A stretch of DNA of 64,000 nucleotides, taken from the NCBI GenBank assembly GCA_008638375.1, contig CM018032.1:6337501-6401500 (forward strand), in the 5' to 3' direction. Below the pieces are notes generated by a model, which saw only the letters and a program-made list of their open reading frames with translations, made no database searches and was not told where the DNA came from. This document shows positions 22,540-34,283 of the stretch, piece after piece (the stretch's first letter is position 1; each line of letters starts with the position of its first letter). A program made the translations under genes and the position numbers. The DNA comes from Nyssa sinensis. Lineage: Eukaryota > Streptophyta > Magnoliopsida > Cornales > Nyssaceae.

Positions 22540-23900
22540 GCCAAACCCGTAGGGGACCCCATCAAAGTGTTGGTTAGCTTGGAAGAACAAAGGCGTTACT
22601 TATGGATCGGTCTAGACCTGACGCCTGCCGAGCAGGAAGAGATAAAAAAAATTCCTGAAAGACAACCTTTTTGTGTTCACTTGGGAAACGAAGGATATGG
22701 AGGGCATAGATCCAAACGTCATCACTCACAAGTTGATGGTAGATCCTGACCATCCACCAGTGAGACAAAAAAGAAGGACACTCGCTCCAGAGTGACATCA
22801 TATTATTAGTGAGGAGGTCCAGAGACTGTTTGAGGCCAAAATGATACGAGAAGTATTTTACCCAGAATGGTTAGCCAACACCGTTCTAGTCAGGAAGAAA
22901 AATGGCAAGTGGAGAGTATGTGTTGACTATACAGACCTCAACAAGGCTTGTCCCAAAGATAGCTTTTCTCTCCCACAGATTGACAAGCTAGTCGATGCCA
23001 CTGCAGAGCATGAACTCATGAGCTTTATGGATGCCTACTCTAGATACAACCAGATCCAAATGTGCCCGATAGACCAGGAAAAGACAGCCTTCATTACCGA
23101 ACGAGGTCTCTATTGCTATAGAGTAATGCTGTTCGGACTAAAAAATGCTAGGCCAACATATCAACGTCTGGTCAACAAGATGTTTAGTCCTCTGATCGGC
23201 AACACCATGGAAGTTTACATAGACGATATGCTGGACAAAAGCTTACAGAAGAGTAGCCATCTCCAGCACTTGGCTTAAACTTTTGACATCCTGAAGCAAC
23301 ACAAGATTAAATTGAATCCCTCGAAGTGCACATTCGGTGTAACCAAGGGAAAGTTCTTGGGGTATATTGTCTCTTAGAGAGGTATTGAAGCAGACCCCAT
23401 TCAGATCAGGGCGTTGATTGGGCTGGAGTCACCAAAGACCAAGAAATACATTCAAGCTCTAAACGAAAAAATTGCAGCTATGAACAGATTTATCTCCAAG
23501 TCCACTGATCGCTGCCTACCGTTCTTCAAAGCCTTGAAGGGTAACAAAGCCTTACAGTGGTCAAAGGAATGTGAAAAAGATTTCTAAGAACTGAAGGAAT
23601 ACCTAGCTTCCCCTGAACTCTTATCAAAGCCAGTCCAGAGGGAAAAGCTACTCCTTTACCTTACTGTCTCCGAGAACACCGTCAGTTTTGTACTGGTCAA
23701 ACATGACAGGGGTGTTCAGAAGCCCATATTCTATGTCAGCAAAGCTCTATTAGACACAGAGAAAAGATATCCTGAAATTGAAAAGCTGGCCTTTGCTCTC
23801 ATAGTTTCTGCACGGAAGCTCCAACCTTACTTCCAAACGCATCCCATTGAGATTCCAACAACCTATATATCCACTGAAATCAGTCTTAAGGAAGCTTGAG
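22540..23900 (+). pseudogene. Reverse transcriptase and RT-linked RNase H, element 2
   Basis: The RT runs through FEAKMIREVFYPEWLANTVL, KKNGKWRVCVDYTDLNKACP, DAYSRYNQIQM, CYRVMLFGLKNA and the catalytic YIDDML, all in 22,841-23,278. It continues past a stop to KCTFGVTKGKFLGYIVS. The RNase H part (QKPIFYVSKALLDTEKRYPE) is near 23,720-23,800. In-frame stops at positions occupied by Q in the sister element (LA-stop-TFD, VS-stop-RGI, DF-stop-ELK) show that decay is mostly by C-to-T changes. Confidence 0.88.
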
Positions 23901-23979
23901 GTCTCAGGATGTTTAGTCAAATGGTCCGTGGAACTTGGGAAATTTGACATATCTTATGTCTCATAGACCTTCATTAAAG

Positions 23980-24460
23980 GGCAAGCCTTGGCCGATTTCG
24001 TTGCTGAGTTCACCCCGGCACTACAAGATATGGCACAATTTTGTGAAAGCTCGGGCATATGGCAGCTTTACACTGACGGATCATCCACAAACCATGGTTC
24101 TGGCGTCAGCTTGGTACTACAATCCCCTAACGGGCTTATGGTAGAAAAGGTAATTAGTCTAGGGTTCAGAGCTTCCAACAATGAAGTCAAATACGAAACC
24201 CTTATCCTTGGGATGAAGCTAGCTCTGGAATGCGAGGCTCAGAACCTCGAAGTCTTCTCTGATTCCCAATTGGTGGTAAGCCAAGTTCTGGGAGAATTTT
24301 CTATCAAAGATGATAGGATGCTTTGGTATTCAGAATTGGTCAATTTGCTGAAGCGCTCCTTTCGAACATTCACAATCCAAAAGATTGAAAGAACCTAGAA
24401 CTCCCGAGTTGATGCTTTGGTGAATATGGCATCTCATCTCAAGATAGAAGGAAATTCTAC
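23980..24460 (+). pseudogene. Second RNase H (aRH) of element 2
   Basis: LYTDGSSTNHGSGVSLVLQS keeps the first catalytic acid that element 1 has lost. It is followed by NNEVKYETLILGMKLALE, VFSDSQLVVSQVLGEF and, past one stop, VDALVNMASHL. The position between RT-RNase H and integrase is as expected for Tat elements. Confidence 0.85.
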
Positions 24461-24529
24461 TCTAAAGATCTCTCACCAGCCGAGGCCAAGCATAGAAGAG
24501 GTTCAGGTCGCCCAAGTTACTAAACAAAC

Positions 24530-25772
24530 CCAAAATTGGATGACTCTCATTCTCCAGTACCTAGAAGGAGGACTTCTCCCAGAAGACAAGAACAAAGCCA
24601 GAAGAATCTGAATTAGGGCAGCTCGGTACCTGATTTTAAATAGGAAGCTCTACTGGAGATCCTATTCTCAACCCTTGCTACGGTGTCTGGCTCCAGAAGA
24701 GTCCAAACATGTCTTGGCTGAAATTCACGAAGGGATTTGTGGCAACCACAATGGCGGTAGAACTCTAGCCCACCGAGCTCTAACACAAGGCTATTATTGG
24801 CCTAGCATGTTGAAGTAAGCAAAAGAGTATGTTCAGAAGTGTGACAAATGCCAAGGATTCGCTCCATATCAGCACCAGCCCCACTATGAGCTCATTCCGA
24901 TTGCCAGTCCATGGCCCTTTGCTTAATGGAGAATGGACATCGTTGGGCCACTACCAAAAGTCGCACCGAACAGGAAATATCTTATAGTCACCATTGACTA
25001 TTTTTCCAAATGGGCGAATGCTGAACCCCTCACGCATATCACAGAGACAGAAGTCAAAAACTTCACTTGGAAGAATATTGTCTGTAGGTTTGGTATACCA
25101 TGAGTCATCATCACAAACAACGGTACACAATTTGCAAGGAGAGTTTTCAAGAAATTCTGCCAAGACCTGCACATCAGTCACCATTTTTCCTCACCTGGTC
25201 ATCCCCAAGCCAATGGGCAAGCAGAAGTCACTAACCGGACCATCCTTGATGCCTTCAAGAAAAGGTTAGAAGAAGCCAAAGGAAGATGGGTTCAAGAACT
25301 CCTTGGTGTTCTCTGGGCCTACAGAACCACCAGAAGAATACCAACCTTTGAAACTCCATTCTCACTAGCCTATGGCTCGGAAGCAGTAATTCTTGTGGAG
25401 ATCGGTATACCAACCTTAAGGATAGAAGCTTTTAACTAAAGGGCCAATGATCATCAGCTTGTAGAGAACTTGGACTTACTCGAAGAAAAGCGTAATCAAG
25501 CCAGAATCAGGATGGAAGCATATCAACATAGGATGGCCAATAGTTCCAAATCAGGGCTGAAACCCCTAAGCTTCCAGATTGGGGATCTTGTTCTAAGAAG
25601 GGTGTTCCCAAATACCAAAGATCCCGCTATGAAAAAACTGTCACCCAATTGGGAAGGGCCCTACAGGGTAACAAAGATTGTTTGACCTACCACATATTGG
25701 TTGGAAGACGTAGCTAGGAATCTTGTACCCAGGCCATAGAATGTAGAACAGCTACAAAAATATTATCAATAA
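24530..25772 (+). pseudogene. Integrase of element 2
   Basis: HHCC region (EIHEGICGNHNGGRT ... CDKCQGF), core (IVGPLPK, VTIDYFSKW, TNNGTQF, SPGHPQANGQAE) and C-terminal module (GDLVLRRVFPNTKDPAMKKL, NWEGPYRVTKIV). As in element 1, the catalytic D of the DNGTQF motif is N. At least six stops interrupt the frame, at Q, R or W positions. Confidence 0.87.
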
Positions 25773-25819
25773 AAGTTTTTCTCTCTTATTCTTCCAAAAG
25801 GCAACCTCATATCAAATGC

Positions 25820-26465
25820 ACAGACCCCCAGGTCTAGTCCATCTTATAGACCCCTAAAGCCTTGTATCCATTACAAGTTCTTTAGGCTTGGTCCTCTTAA
25901 TGCACAGACCCTCAGGTCTGGTCCATCTTATTGACCCCTAAAGCCTTGTATTCCTTACAAGTCCTTTAGGCCTGGTCCTCTTAATGTACAGACCCCCAGG
26001 TCTGGTCCATCTTATTGACCCCTTAAGCCTTGTATCTTTTACAAGTCCTTTAGGTCTGGTTCTCTCAATGCATAGACCTCCAGGTCTGGTCCATTTTATT
26101 GACCCTTAAAGCCTTGTATCTCTTACAAGTCCTTTAGGCCTGGTCCTCTCAATACACAGACCCCCAAGTCTAGTCCATCTTATTGACCCCTAAATCCTTG
26201 TATCCCTTACAAGTCCTTTAAGCCTGGTCCTTTCAATGCACAGACCCCCAGGTCTGGTCCATCTTATTGACCCCTAAAGCCTTGTATCCCTTATAAGTCC
26301 TTTAGGTCTGGTTTTCTTAATGTACAGACCCCCAGGTCTAGTCCATCTTATTGACCCCTAAAGCCTTTTATTCATTATAAGTCCTTTAGGTCTGATCCAT
26401 CTCAATATACAGACCCCTAAAAACCTTGTAGCTTGTGCAAGTGTTATAGGTCTGGATCATCTCTA
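25820..26465 (+). repeat. ~84-bp minisatellite in the 3' region of element 2
   Basis: Seven full copies and one partial copy of a unit with two halves. One half is CAGACCCCCAGGTCTGGTCC (with a CAGACC/GGTCTG dyad) followed by ATCTTATTGACCCC. The other is TAAAGCCTTGTATCCCTTAC followed by AAGTCCTTTAGGCCTGGTCC. It occupies the same position as the 31-bp array of element 1. Confidence 0.9.
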
Positions 26466-26996
26466 CACAAGGACAAAAGTTCTGATCTGTTCAAATTACT
26501 ATAAGTCTTCCTACCAGGTTATTATCATTCCTGGTAGACACAAATGTTGACTGAGAACGGTTTGTCATCACAAAGTCTTCCAACAAGTACAATTTCTGAT
26601 TCAATTGCCTCCATTATCAGATTCAAGCTCAGTTATTATCAAGTCTTCTTAAGCAGATTCAATCAAGTTGCTACAAGTTGCTTTACTTGAAAGATAGCTT
26701 CCTGATCATTACCAGTTAAGGACTGGTTTGGAATACAACAAGTTTATGAACATCTATGCTTACACTAATTATAAGTTTAAAGGGCTGAAGGCTAAGCTTA
26801 TATTACAGAGCAACAATGACTTGGAACAGTACTGAATTTACTTGGCATCCACAACAATTTACAAAATTTGTGAGTATTGTTATTCAGGAGAATAAAATTA
26901 GTAGGCCAGCTTTGAAGAAATTCAATTCCATTGATAAATATTTTAAGTACATCAGTTCAAAAACAAAAAGAAAAAGGGAGTACAAGAATTCATCTC

Positions 26997-28838
26997 CTAA
27001 ACTAGAGGGCTGGCTCCATTATTATCATATTCAATTGCTGATAAATCGAAGTTTGGGAATTTGGAGAGGAGCTTGGACTTAAAGGAATCATAGCCATGTT
27101 GCATAAGCTCCTTACCCATCTCCTCGACATTAGCTTTCATTTCTACTTCAGTCTCAGCCTTGGCATCCTTGACCTTCTGAGCAATAGAGGCTTGAAGCTC
27201 ATTATTCTCTTTCTTCAGCCTTTCTAGTTCCCGGAGAAGGGAATCCCTCTCGGACTCCATAATAGAGAGAGAGTTGTTCGCCTCCTTAAGCCTCTCTTCA
27301 GCTGTTGAGGCATTTGAATGGGCTGTGCCAAGCTGAAGCCTGGCCTCGTACAGCTCGTCTTGAAGTTTTTCCATGGCTTGTGGATCTAAGACAGACTCCA
27401 TCAGGGTGGTAAGGCTGTGCATGGAATGCATAATAACAGACAGGCAGATCAGAACAAAAAATGAAATAAAGCATAGAAAAAGACACTACGGTGGTTACCT
27501 TCATCTGGATGCTCATCACTTCAGTGATGGCCTCTCGAGTACTTTGCCCCTTGTGTGTCTGGGGAACTTCCGTCTAAAATTTATCAATAGCCTACATTGC
27601 GGCCTTATAACCGTTTGGCATCGCAGCAGGGTCGATTACCATCCTCACCTTCCCCTTCTTCTAGACTTCAAGGACAGGAACAGGAGCAGGCATAATAACA
27701 TGCTCTTTTATGATAATCCTTTTCCTAGGCGCTCCCGATGTAGAAGGGTCAGATGGGATCCTCCTCTTCTTAGTTTGAGGAGGACCAACAGAGGAAGTAG
27801 GCTCCCCCATCTTCTTCTGTATGGGAACCCAACTGCCCAGCAAGGACTTCTTCAAATTCTCTGCCCGATCTTTCTTCTGATCAGGAGCCATCAACTTTTT
27901 TGATGTAAGGATGGCTCTGAAGTCCCTGTTCCTAGTCTGAAGGAGCCTACGATACTTGTCCTAAAGATCAACTGTGAAAATTGACCTCTTCCAAGCACTA
28001 TTGTCTGCATAGAAGACATAAAAACAATGGTTAGTTAAGCGAGTTCAGAAGTGAAAGCACAAACAGAAGCAGAGTTGTCACAAGAAAAGGGGGTCTCACC
28101 CTTAAACCCCGTACTTCGGGGGAATGTTGAAGTTTGACCCTGGAAGTCTTCCATCTCCCATCCTCCTCCTACAAAGAAGTACCACTTCTTCCAAGTTTTG
28201 TTGGAGGTTGGCACAAAGAAAAGATGTCTGAACCTCTAATAAAAAAAAAATATATAAAAAGGCCTTCCGACCTCATATATTTTAGATCCATATTACTACG
28301 GATGAAATCGAGGGTCACCTCGACGTCGTTCTGGTACACTAACACTATAAACCCTAGAAAATGCCTCCAACTATTAAGATTCAGGTCGGCAGGGAAAATA
28401 TTAAACTATTTGAAGAATTGAACAACCAGATCAAGAAGAGGGAGTCTCAATCCCATCTCGAACCAAACGAGATAGACACAAATTTTGCCCTCTTGAACAT
28501 CATATGGGCGATCTAAAGGGCTTGGTATTCTACAGGTAACGTTTGAGGGGAAATCATAATTTTTCCCTCAGTTCATTTATCATGCCTTGAGTTATGGCAC
28601 TTTCCCCTTCTTCTCTTTAGGAGGGCCTGTTAGAGGCCTCCCTAGCCCTATTTTTGGGTTTTATGAAAACATCTATAATCCTAACCTCCGAAGTGGAGAG
28701 GGACTCTATCAACCTACTTCCGACGTTATCGAAAGGACTACCACCAACAGTTTGGGATTGGAGAGACATAGAAGTCTCTGAGGAACTTCCGGTACCATTC
28801 CTGGCACCGGAAGACACAGTAGATGCCGACATTGGCAA
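26997..28838 (-). pseudogene. Antisense gene of element 2 (Transposase_28 / 'putative gypsy type transposon' family)
   Basis: Homologue of 11,788-13,696, here on the minus strand because the element points right. Inferred exons: 28,838-28,100, 28,004-27,499 and about 27,414-26,997. Splice signals are in the same places as in element 1 (G/GTGAGA; TATGCAG; AAG/GTAACC). Exon 1 has FPSNVTCRIPSPLDRPYD and FEMGLRLPLLD-like core sequence, with several stops. Exon 2 is charged with a KKRRIPSD patch. Exon 3 is a clean coiled coil (LQDELYEARLQLGTAHSNAS, LLRELERLKKENNELQASI). Shared introns in diverged copies show that the spliced antisense gene is ancestral to the family. Confidence 0.8.
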
Positions 28839-29062
28839 AAAATTGTAAAATGAAGAGAAGAAGCAAAGTTGGGGAAGAGTAATAAGAAATGAAATTGAAA
28901 ACTAGCAGAAATGAAGAAGGATGAACTTGAAAACAACCAGAAACAAGAGCTCCGAACGACGAACAGTCTTCAAGCTCCATTGGTCGACAATGGCAGTATA
29001 TCTCACTCACTTGTGAAGGCAATGAAATGGTGAAGAAAAGGGTGTACTAAGCTTTTCCCCTC

Positions 29063-29070
29063 TTTATATA
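29063..29070 (-). promoter_or_regulatory. TATA box of the antisense gene, element 2
   Basis: Minus strand TATATAAA-GAGGGG, with CATGACGGTT and a GGCCCC word upstream at the same spacing as in elements 1 and 3. Confidence 0.7.
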
Positions 29071-29262
29071 TGTTTTCAGAAAAAGGGGCCGACCAAGCCA
29101 AACCGTCATGATGGTTGTAGGTAATGATGGCCTCGAAAGCCCAAAGCATTGGTTGCGTAATAAATGATGCACCAACAGTCACCTTGGGAAACTGAAAGAC
29201 AGGATGCATGACTTTTCGGGATCTCGTAGCCCTAGTTACGCGTTGAACTCAAACTAGGGCTC

Positions 29263-29276
29263 GGGGGGGGGGGGGG
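29263..29276 (+). other. Expanded polypurine tract of element 2
   Basis: Fourteen consecutive G followed by AGTAAC and then the 3' LTR. Elements 1 and 3 have seven G at this place. Confidence 0.8.
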
Positions 29277-29282
29277 AGTAAC

Positions 29283-29805
29283 TGATATATCATATAGTGA
29301 CAGACCAATCTTCATGTGACTACAGACCAGTTAAAGTTCAGCCATCCAGAGCAAACTCAAACACTTAGCCTCCAGAACTCATAGGACCGAGCACAAGGCC
29401 TTCAGAGCATCCCTCAGGGTTCAGAGCTCGTCACCGCCTTGAATATCCTACCGAGCTAAGGAAAATGAAACAGTCTTCAACAAGGAAACTGCCACCTACG
29501 GGTATCTATCAAGTGCAGTATCAAACATGGTAACCGCCATTCTCCGATGATCAAATCCCTACATTTATAGCTCCAAATTCTAATCAACTTAGGAAACTCG
29601 CAGCCTATAAATAAAATCCTAAGGTACGTTGTCACATTCATGCTCATTCTTTGGTTCACAATTACAGTCTTTCAATTCAATTTTATTGACTTAAGCATCG
29701 GAGTGGCAATCGCCAGAGCCAATCCGGTGGCCCTCTGATCCTTCTCTTTAAGTGTTCCTCAGGCAACGGAGATTGGAGCCCATACCGACAAAAAGTGCAG
29801 CATTA
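29283..29805 (+). repeat. 3' LTR of element 2
   Basis: 523 bp, TGATATATC...GCAGCATTA (terminal CA mutated to TA), followed by TATAT and more TA repeats. Confidence 0.9.
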
Positions 29806-31579
29806 TATATATATATATATTTATATATATATGTATTCTTTTCCTTTTTTTTCTAGAATTGAGCAGTGCAGGAAAACAAAGTTGATTACACTATTTAAAC
29901 TGGATTCGATAGTTATGTAGCAAGCCGATGGTGTTTTCTCACAGAATAATAATGTAGAAAACTAAGTTAGACGCACACACATATACTATAGGTTATGTTA
30001 ACATACAATGACGAAAACAATACACTTTTTGCTGAATAGTCAACGTAGTTCGAGACATTGGTTCTAAGAAAGTCTTCAGTCTCCATGGAATAATATAGAG
30101 TGCAATGGTCCCTCAAAAACATTGACTGATATTCTTCAATTAATTCAAACAAAAAAGGTTTCTCTTCTCTATCCTTTCGCCGCTTAATTAAAAAGAATGA
30201 AGAGTTGTTCCTTTCACACTTAAAGCTAGAATATATATATAGTCGGGCAAACATAATTCTTCCCGGGGTTGTTAGCTATATTTCAAGGACTTGAGAGTCA
30301 TCAATCATCAAAGGTTGATTTCATTTTAGTCAATCTTTGATGCCAATTTCTTGTTTTAAAGTCACTAGGTGCGATATAACCTAACAGTATCTGCTGTCCA
30401 AAGAACACGTAGACCACACTGCTCTGAATAATCAGACTTATATGGGAAGACTACATGTCTTATTCTCTTCATAAAATGATTACACCTTGCGCCTGGTAGG
30501 GTAGAGAGAATGATTTTCAAAACTCGAATGAACTAGACACATAAAAAAATAATAATTTAAAAGCTTGATATTAGATATTTGTTTATAGGTTTTTTATTTT
30601 TTGATAGAGTGATAATCGAATTTATTATAATTACATTTTCATAGGTACTTACACAACTAAGGAGGGATCTTGGTCCTTGTGTATGTGATGATAGAACCCC
30701 CCAAAATCAACAAATAAAGTGACCATGGTGTTTCTACAATTAAAAAGTAACCATGGTTTGTTTGTATCAATTACTTTTTCTAAAACTTGATCCAGCTTTT
30801 CAACTGGGTCGATTTTACAAATATTAATTGGACAAAGTTTTTCAAAACATTTTCATATTATATATGACAATTGTTTCATCAAAATCCTTTGCGTATCTTG
30901 TTTAGACCAAATTCATTGTTCACTGGTGGAGATAGACTTCACATAGAATTTAGAATTAAGAAACATAAATGTAGAATAGGGACCATTTACATCATATTAT
31001 CTTTTATTTACATATACATACAAACATATATTCATATATATTTATATATATATATTTTAGATATTTTCTTGGATCAGTCATTGACGAATTGATTCAAGCA
31101 GGATTAAGTAAACACCTATCCAATAGCTTTTAATAAAGAAAGTGATGGCAATCTTCAATGGCTTTGTGGATATCTATCACTCGTGAAGAGTGCTATGTCT
31201 GTGCTTGTCTTAGTCGCATCGCTTCAAAGCGTTTGCTTAACCCTCACAATTACAGTATTATACCCAAAGCCATAACAATGACACATTCCATTTTATCTGC
31301 CAAGAACTTCTAATCACTTGTTGTACAAGAGTGTGACTACCACCTATTTCTATGATATTTATATATGGAAGGTTTTCTCAGTTGGTTTTTGACATGTCTG
31401 CTTCTAGTGCTAGCTTATATTGTGATCTCATTGGTTGATTAAGAAATAAAATAAAATAAAGTGAAAGCTTGTCATCCATACAATTCATAATATTATTCCT
31501 CACATTGAGATGTTGGGCTAAGGTTGGATTGGGATTATCGCACCTAGAAATGACTAATACACACACACACATATATATA

Positions 31580-31705
31580 GAGAGAGAGAGAGAGAGGAGA
31601 GTCTCTACCCTCCAAGAAATATCAGAGAGAGAGAGAGAGAGGAGTCTCCACCCTCCAAGAAATATCAGAGAGAGAGGAGTCTCTACCCTCCAAGAAATAT
31701 CAGAG
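31580..31705 (+). repeat. Minisatellite of about 50 bp seeded by (GA)n
   Basis: Three copies of (GA)n-GGAGTCTCTACCCTCCAAGA-AATATCA. The copies differ mainly in the length of the GA tract. Confidence 0.85.
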
Positions 31706-33226
31706 TCAAATATATCAGCTGTGCCTAGAAGGCTTTTTGACTGATTCCAGGGTTGGTTTGATATTGTCTTCTCAAAAGATGATAGTTAAGTTCATGAAAT
31801 CGAACTCCTACATTTTATCAAAAAAGTATTCCAAACCAGTGAATTTGCTTTCCGTATTTAAACTTTCTTGACTCTATGGACATACAGCTTTTTTGTACGG
31901 AAAAATTCAAGTTGAAGTGTGCTAACTGGTATATGATTATTTTTTAAAAAATGTTTGATATACTGATTTTGATTTGATTTATTGAATTAATTTATTAAAT
32001 AAAGTAAATCAATTTAATAAATCAAATCTGTGTAATAACATTACTTTTTTTTCTTTTGTTCTTTTCATACAACTTTTGTTAAGATTTTAGAGCTAAGTGG
32101 GTCCTCCTTCCTCTTCCTTATCATCCAAATTCAGGCAAATTATACCTACTTGATTACAGGTAAGAAAATTTAAATATATATATATATATATATATATAAA
32201 TTTTGTTAGTCATATTCCTTAATTGATATATGACAATCTTAGATAATATTTTACTTTTAAAAAAAAAAGTTGGGTAGCTGGTCAAATTCGGGTTGACCCG
32301 ATCAATTTATGACCCGACCCTTATTCGATCCTACCAATTCGGGTCAAATAAGGATTCAACCTATTTATGACCCGACCTGTTTATAACCCGCCCAAACCTA
32401 TCCGTTTTGCTAGGTCTAGTGGGTATTATAAGAAATAAAATTTATTTTTGTTTAAACCTTGCTTCCATTAATCCACATGCTAAATTAATCAAATCTTAAC
32501 ACTTTTAGCATATCTTATCTGCACGTGAGACCGATTATCAATTTATTTTCAAGCTCCACCAATAAAGATAAAGGTGTATATATATATATATATATATATG
32601 TTACCTCCATTACCTGGAATGCTAAGTTTGGCCTAGCAAAGCTGTCTGCTTTAATATTTTGTGCACATCCAAACAGCTAACACTTATTGTTTCCAGGTGT
32701 ACTAATAATATACAGCTTTTTTGTGTGTGTGTTCGTATGTATCAAGTTGATTCAAGATAATTGAAGGCCTAATGGGACAAAGTAATAAGTACTTAAATGA
32801 GGCCTTATTATTTATATTTTAATATTAAATAATTTTATTTATTTAATATTAATATTATAAAATTTTAATAAACATATATTTTATAAAATTGTAATAGTAT
32901 TTTAATAGGAGATTCCAGTATGTGTGTGTGTGTGTGTGTGTGTAAAATCATACACATAATTTACAATATTCCAATTCTTAATCATAACCCTGTTGCAGTG
33001 AATAGAATCAATTAGTGAGGTGGTAAAAGCTTAAGCACCACTTAAAATAATACAACTGGCTACATTACACATTAAAGCTCTTTTTGTACCAAAATGAAAT
33101 AACATAAAGAAAAAGATGCACCAAAATAAAAGAACATAAAGAAAAAAATAATGTACTTTGGGCATAAAGTGAGCTTACACCAAAAGGCTTAATGGGTTCT
33201 TAATAATATAAAGCAAAGGTTATCAA

Positions 33227-33262
<36 letters not shown>

Positions 33263-33599
33263 ATATAAAGCACAGGTAAGCGAAAAAAAGTGCGTTGTTT
33301 CTTCGGCCACGTGTAGCCACAAAATGAATTGTGTTTCTCCACTTAAATAATTTATGTAGTTTAATTTCTCAATTGAAGTTATAATTAACCTGTTAGACTA
33401 ATTTCATCAATGAAATACTTATTTGGAATAAGAGATAATATCTTTTAGGACTGTTCGGCAGAGGTCTACATAATAAATATAAATTATCATTGGATTCACA
33501 CTGAAAAATGTTACCCTGCAAGTCCTTTCCTAACTTTGTCCCTAAACATCCTTCAACTATATTTTTCACATCGCGTGAAACTTGAAAAACCCCAAAAAA

Positions 33600-33730
33600 A
33601 TAATTTGTAAAATTTAATAATTTAAAAATTATAAATCTGTTTTTAATAAAATTTGTATATTTGGACTCTAAAATTCGAGATTTATCAAATAAAATCCATA
33701 TTAAATATGAAATTTTGAAGAAAAAAAATT
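33600..33730 (+). repeat. Dispersed AT-rich repeat, copy 1 of 3
   Basis: The words TATATTTGGACTCTAAAA, ATCCATATT and ATGAAATTTTGAA recur at about 35,530-35,660 and 58,440-58,570 in the same orientation. It is a low-copy transposon-derived repeat with undefined ends. Confidence 0.55.
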
Positions 33731-33785
33731 GCTTCTTAATTAAAGTTTAAAATTTTATAGTTCCTAAAAGAAATTATAAAATCTT

Positions 33786-33985
33786 AGGCTATGCTTGGAT
33801 AGTGATTCAGATATAATTTTTTAAAAAATTTGTAATTATTTTTTTAAAAACTGTGAAAATACATTTAAATATGATAATTTAAATTAAAAAAATTAAAAAA
33901 AAATTAAAATTAATAGCTTCTCAAACTTGTATTCCACATTTTAAAATTCAAAATCTGCGTTTAAAAACCTAACCAAACAAACCAT
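33786..33985 (+). mobile_element. MITE of about 200 bp, copy 1
   Basis: It starts GGCTATGCTTGGATAGTGAT and ends AAAACCTAACCAAACAAAC. The second copy is at about 52,950-53,157 (GGCTGCGCTTGGATAGTGAT ... ACGTAACCAAACGAG). The ends form the imperfect inverted words GCTTGG and CCAAAC, common in plant MITEs. Copy 2 lies just upstream of the AAP pseudogene. Confidence 0.6.
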
Positions 33986-34283
33986 TATAGTCTTTGGAAG
34001 AAAGAAAGAAACTGTAAAATTTTACTATTCAAAGAAGAATGTGAAAATTCAATTTCACTATAAATTCCTTGGTTTTTACCAATTTTATTTACTTTTTCAA
34101 AATTCAAAAATCATGAAGCATTCTTGTACATTGTACTTAAAAATGTTGCTCATCAAAGAGAGTGACTTCATCATTTCAAAAATGTTGCTCATCAAAGTTA
34201 TAAAGCATTCTTGTGCAAAGAAGTCTTGAAGTCTAATTAAAATCATACCTTTAGTTTTCAAAAAGTATGCATGCAATTGGACT

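Larger units (their letters stand above)
19756..29805 (+). mobile_element. Ty3/gypsy Tat-lineage LTR retrotransposon, element 2
   Basis: A 10,050-bp element on the plus strand with LTRs 19,756-20,288 and 29,283-29,805 and target duplication TATAT (19,751-19,755; 29,806-29,810). Order: LTR, damaged PBS, gag, protease, RT-RNase H, aRH, integrase, ~84-bp tandem repeats, antisense gene (minus), G14 polypurine tract, LTR. It is the same family as elements 1 and 3. After the 5' LTR only GTTGGC of the expected PBS remains and the gag N-terminus is missing, consistent with a deletion. Many stops and frame changes make it inactive. Confidence 0.92.
29811..33780. other. Intergenic AT-rich DNA
   Basis: No supported gene. 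It holds (AT)n tracts (about 32,174-32,200 and 32,577-32,600), a (TG)n tract near 32,922-32,942, and a degenerate GACCCGAC-rich stretch (32,290-32,400) similar to 5,940-6,040. Short ORFs (for example 29,967-30,254 and 31,378-31,572, minus) show no known domain. Confidence 0.5.
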
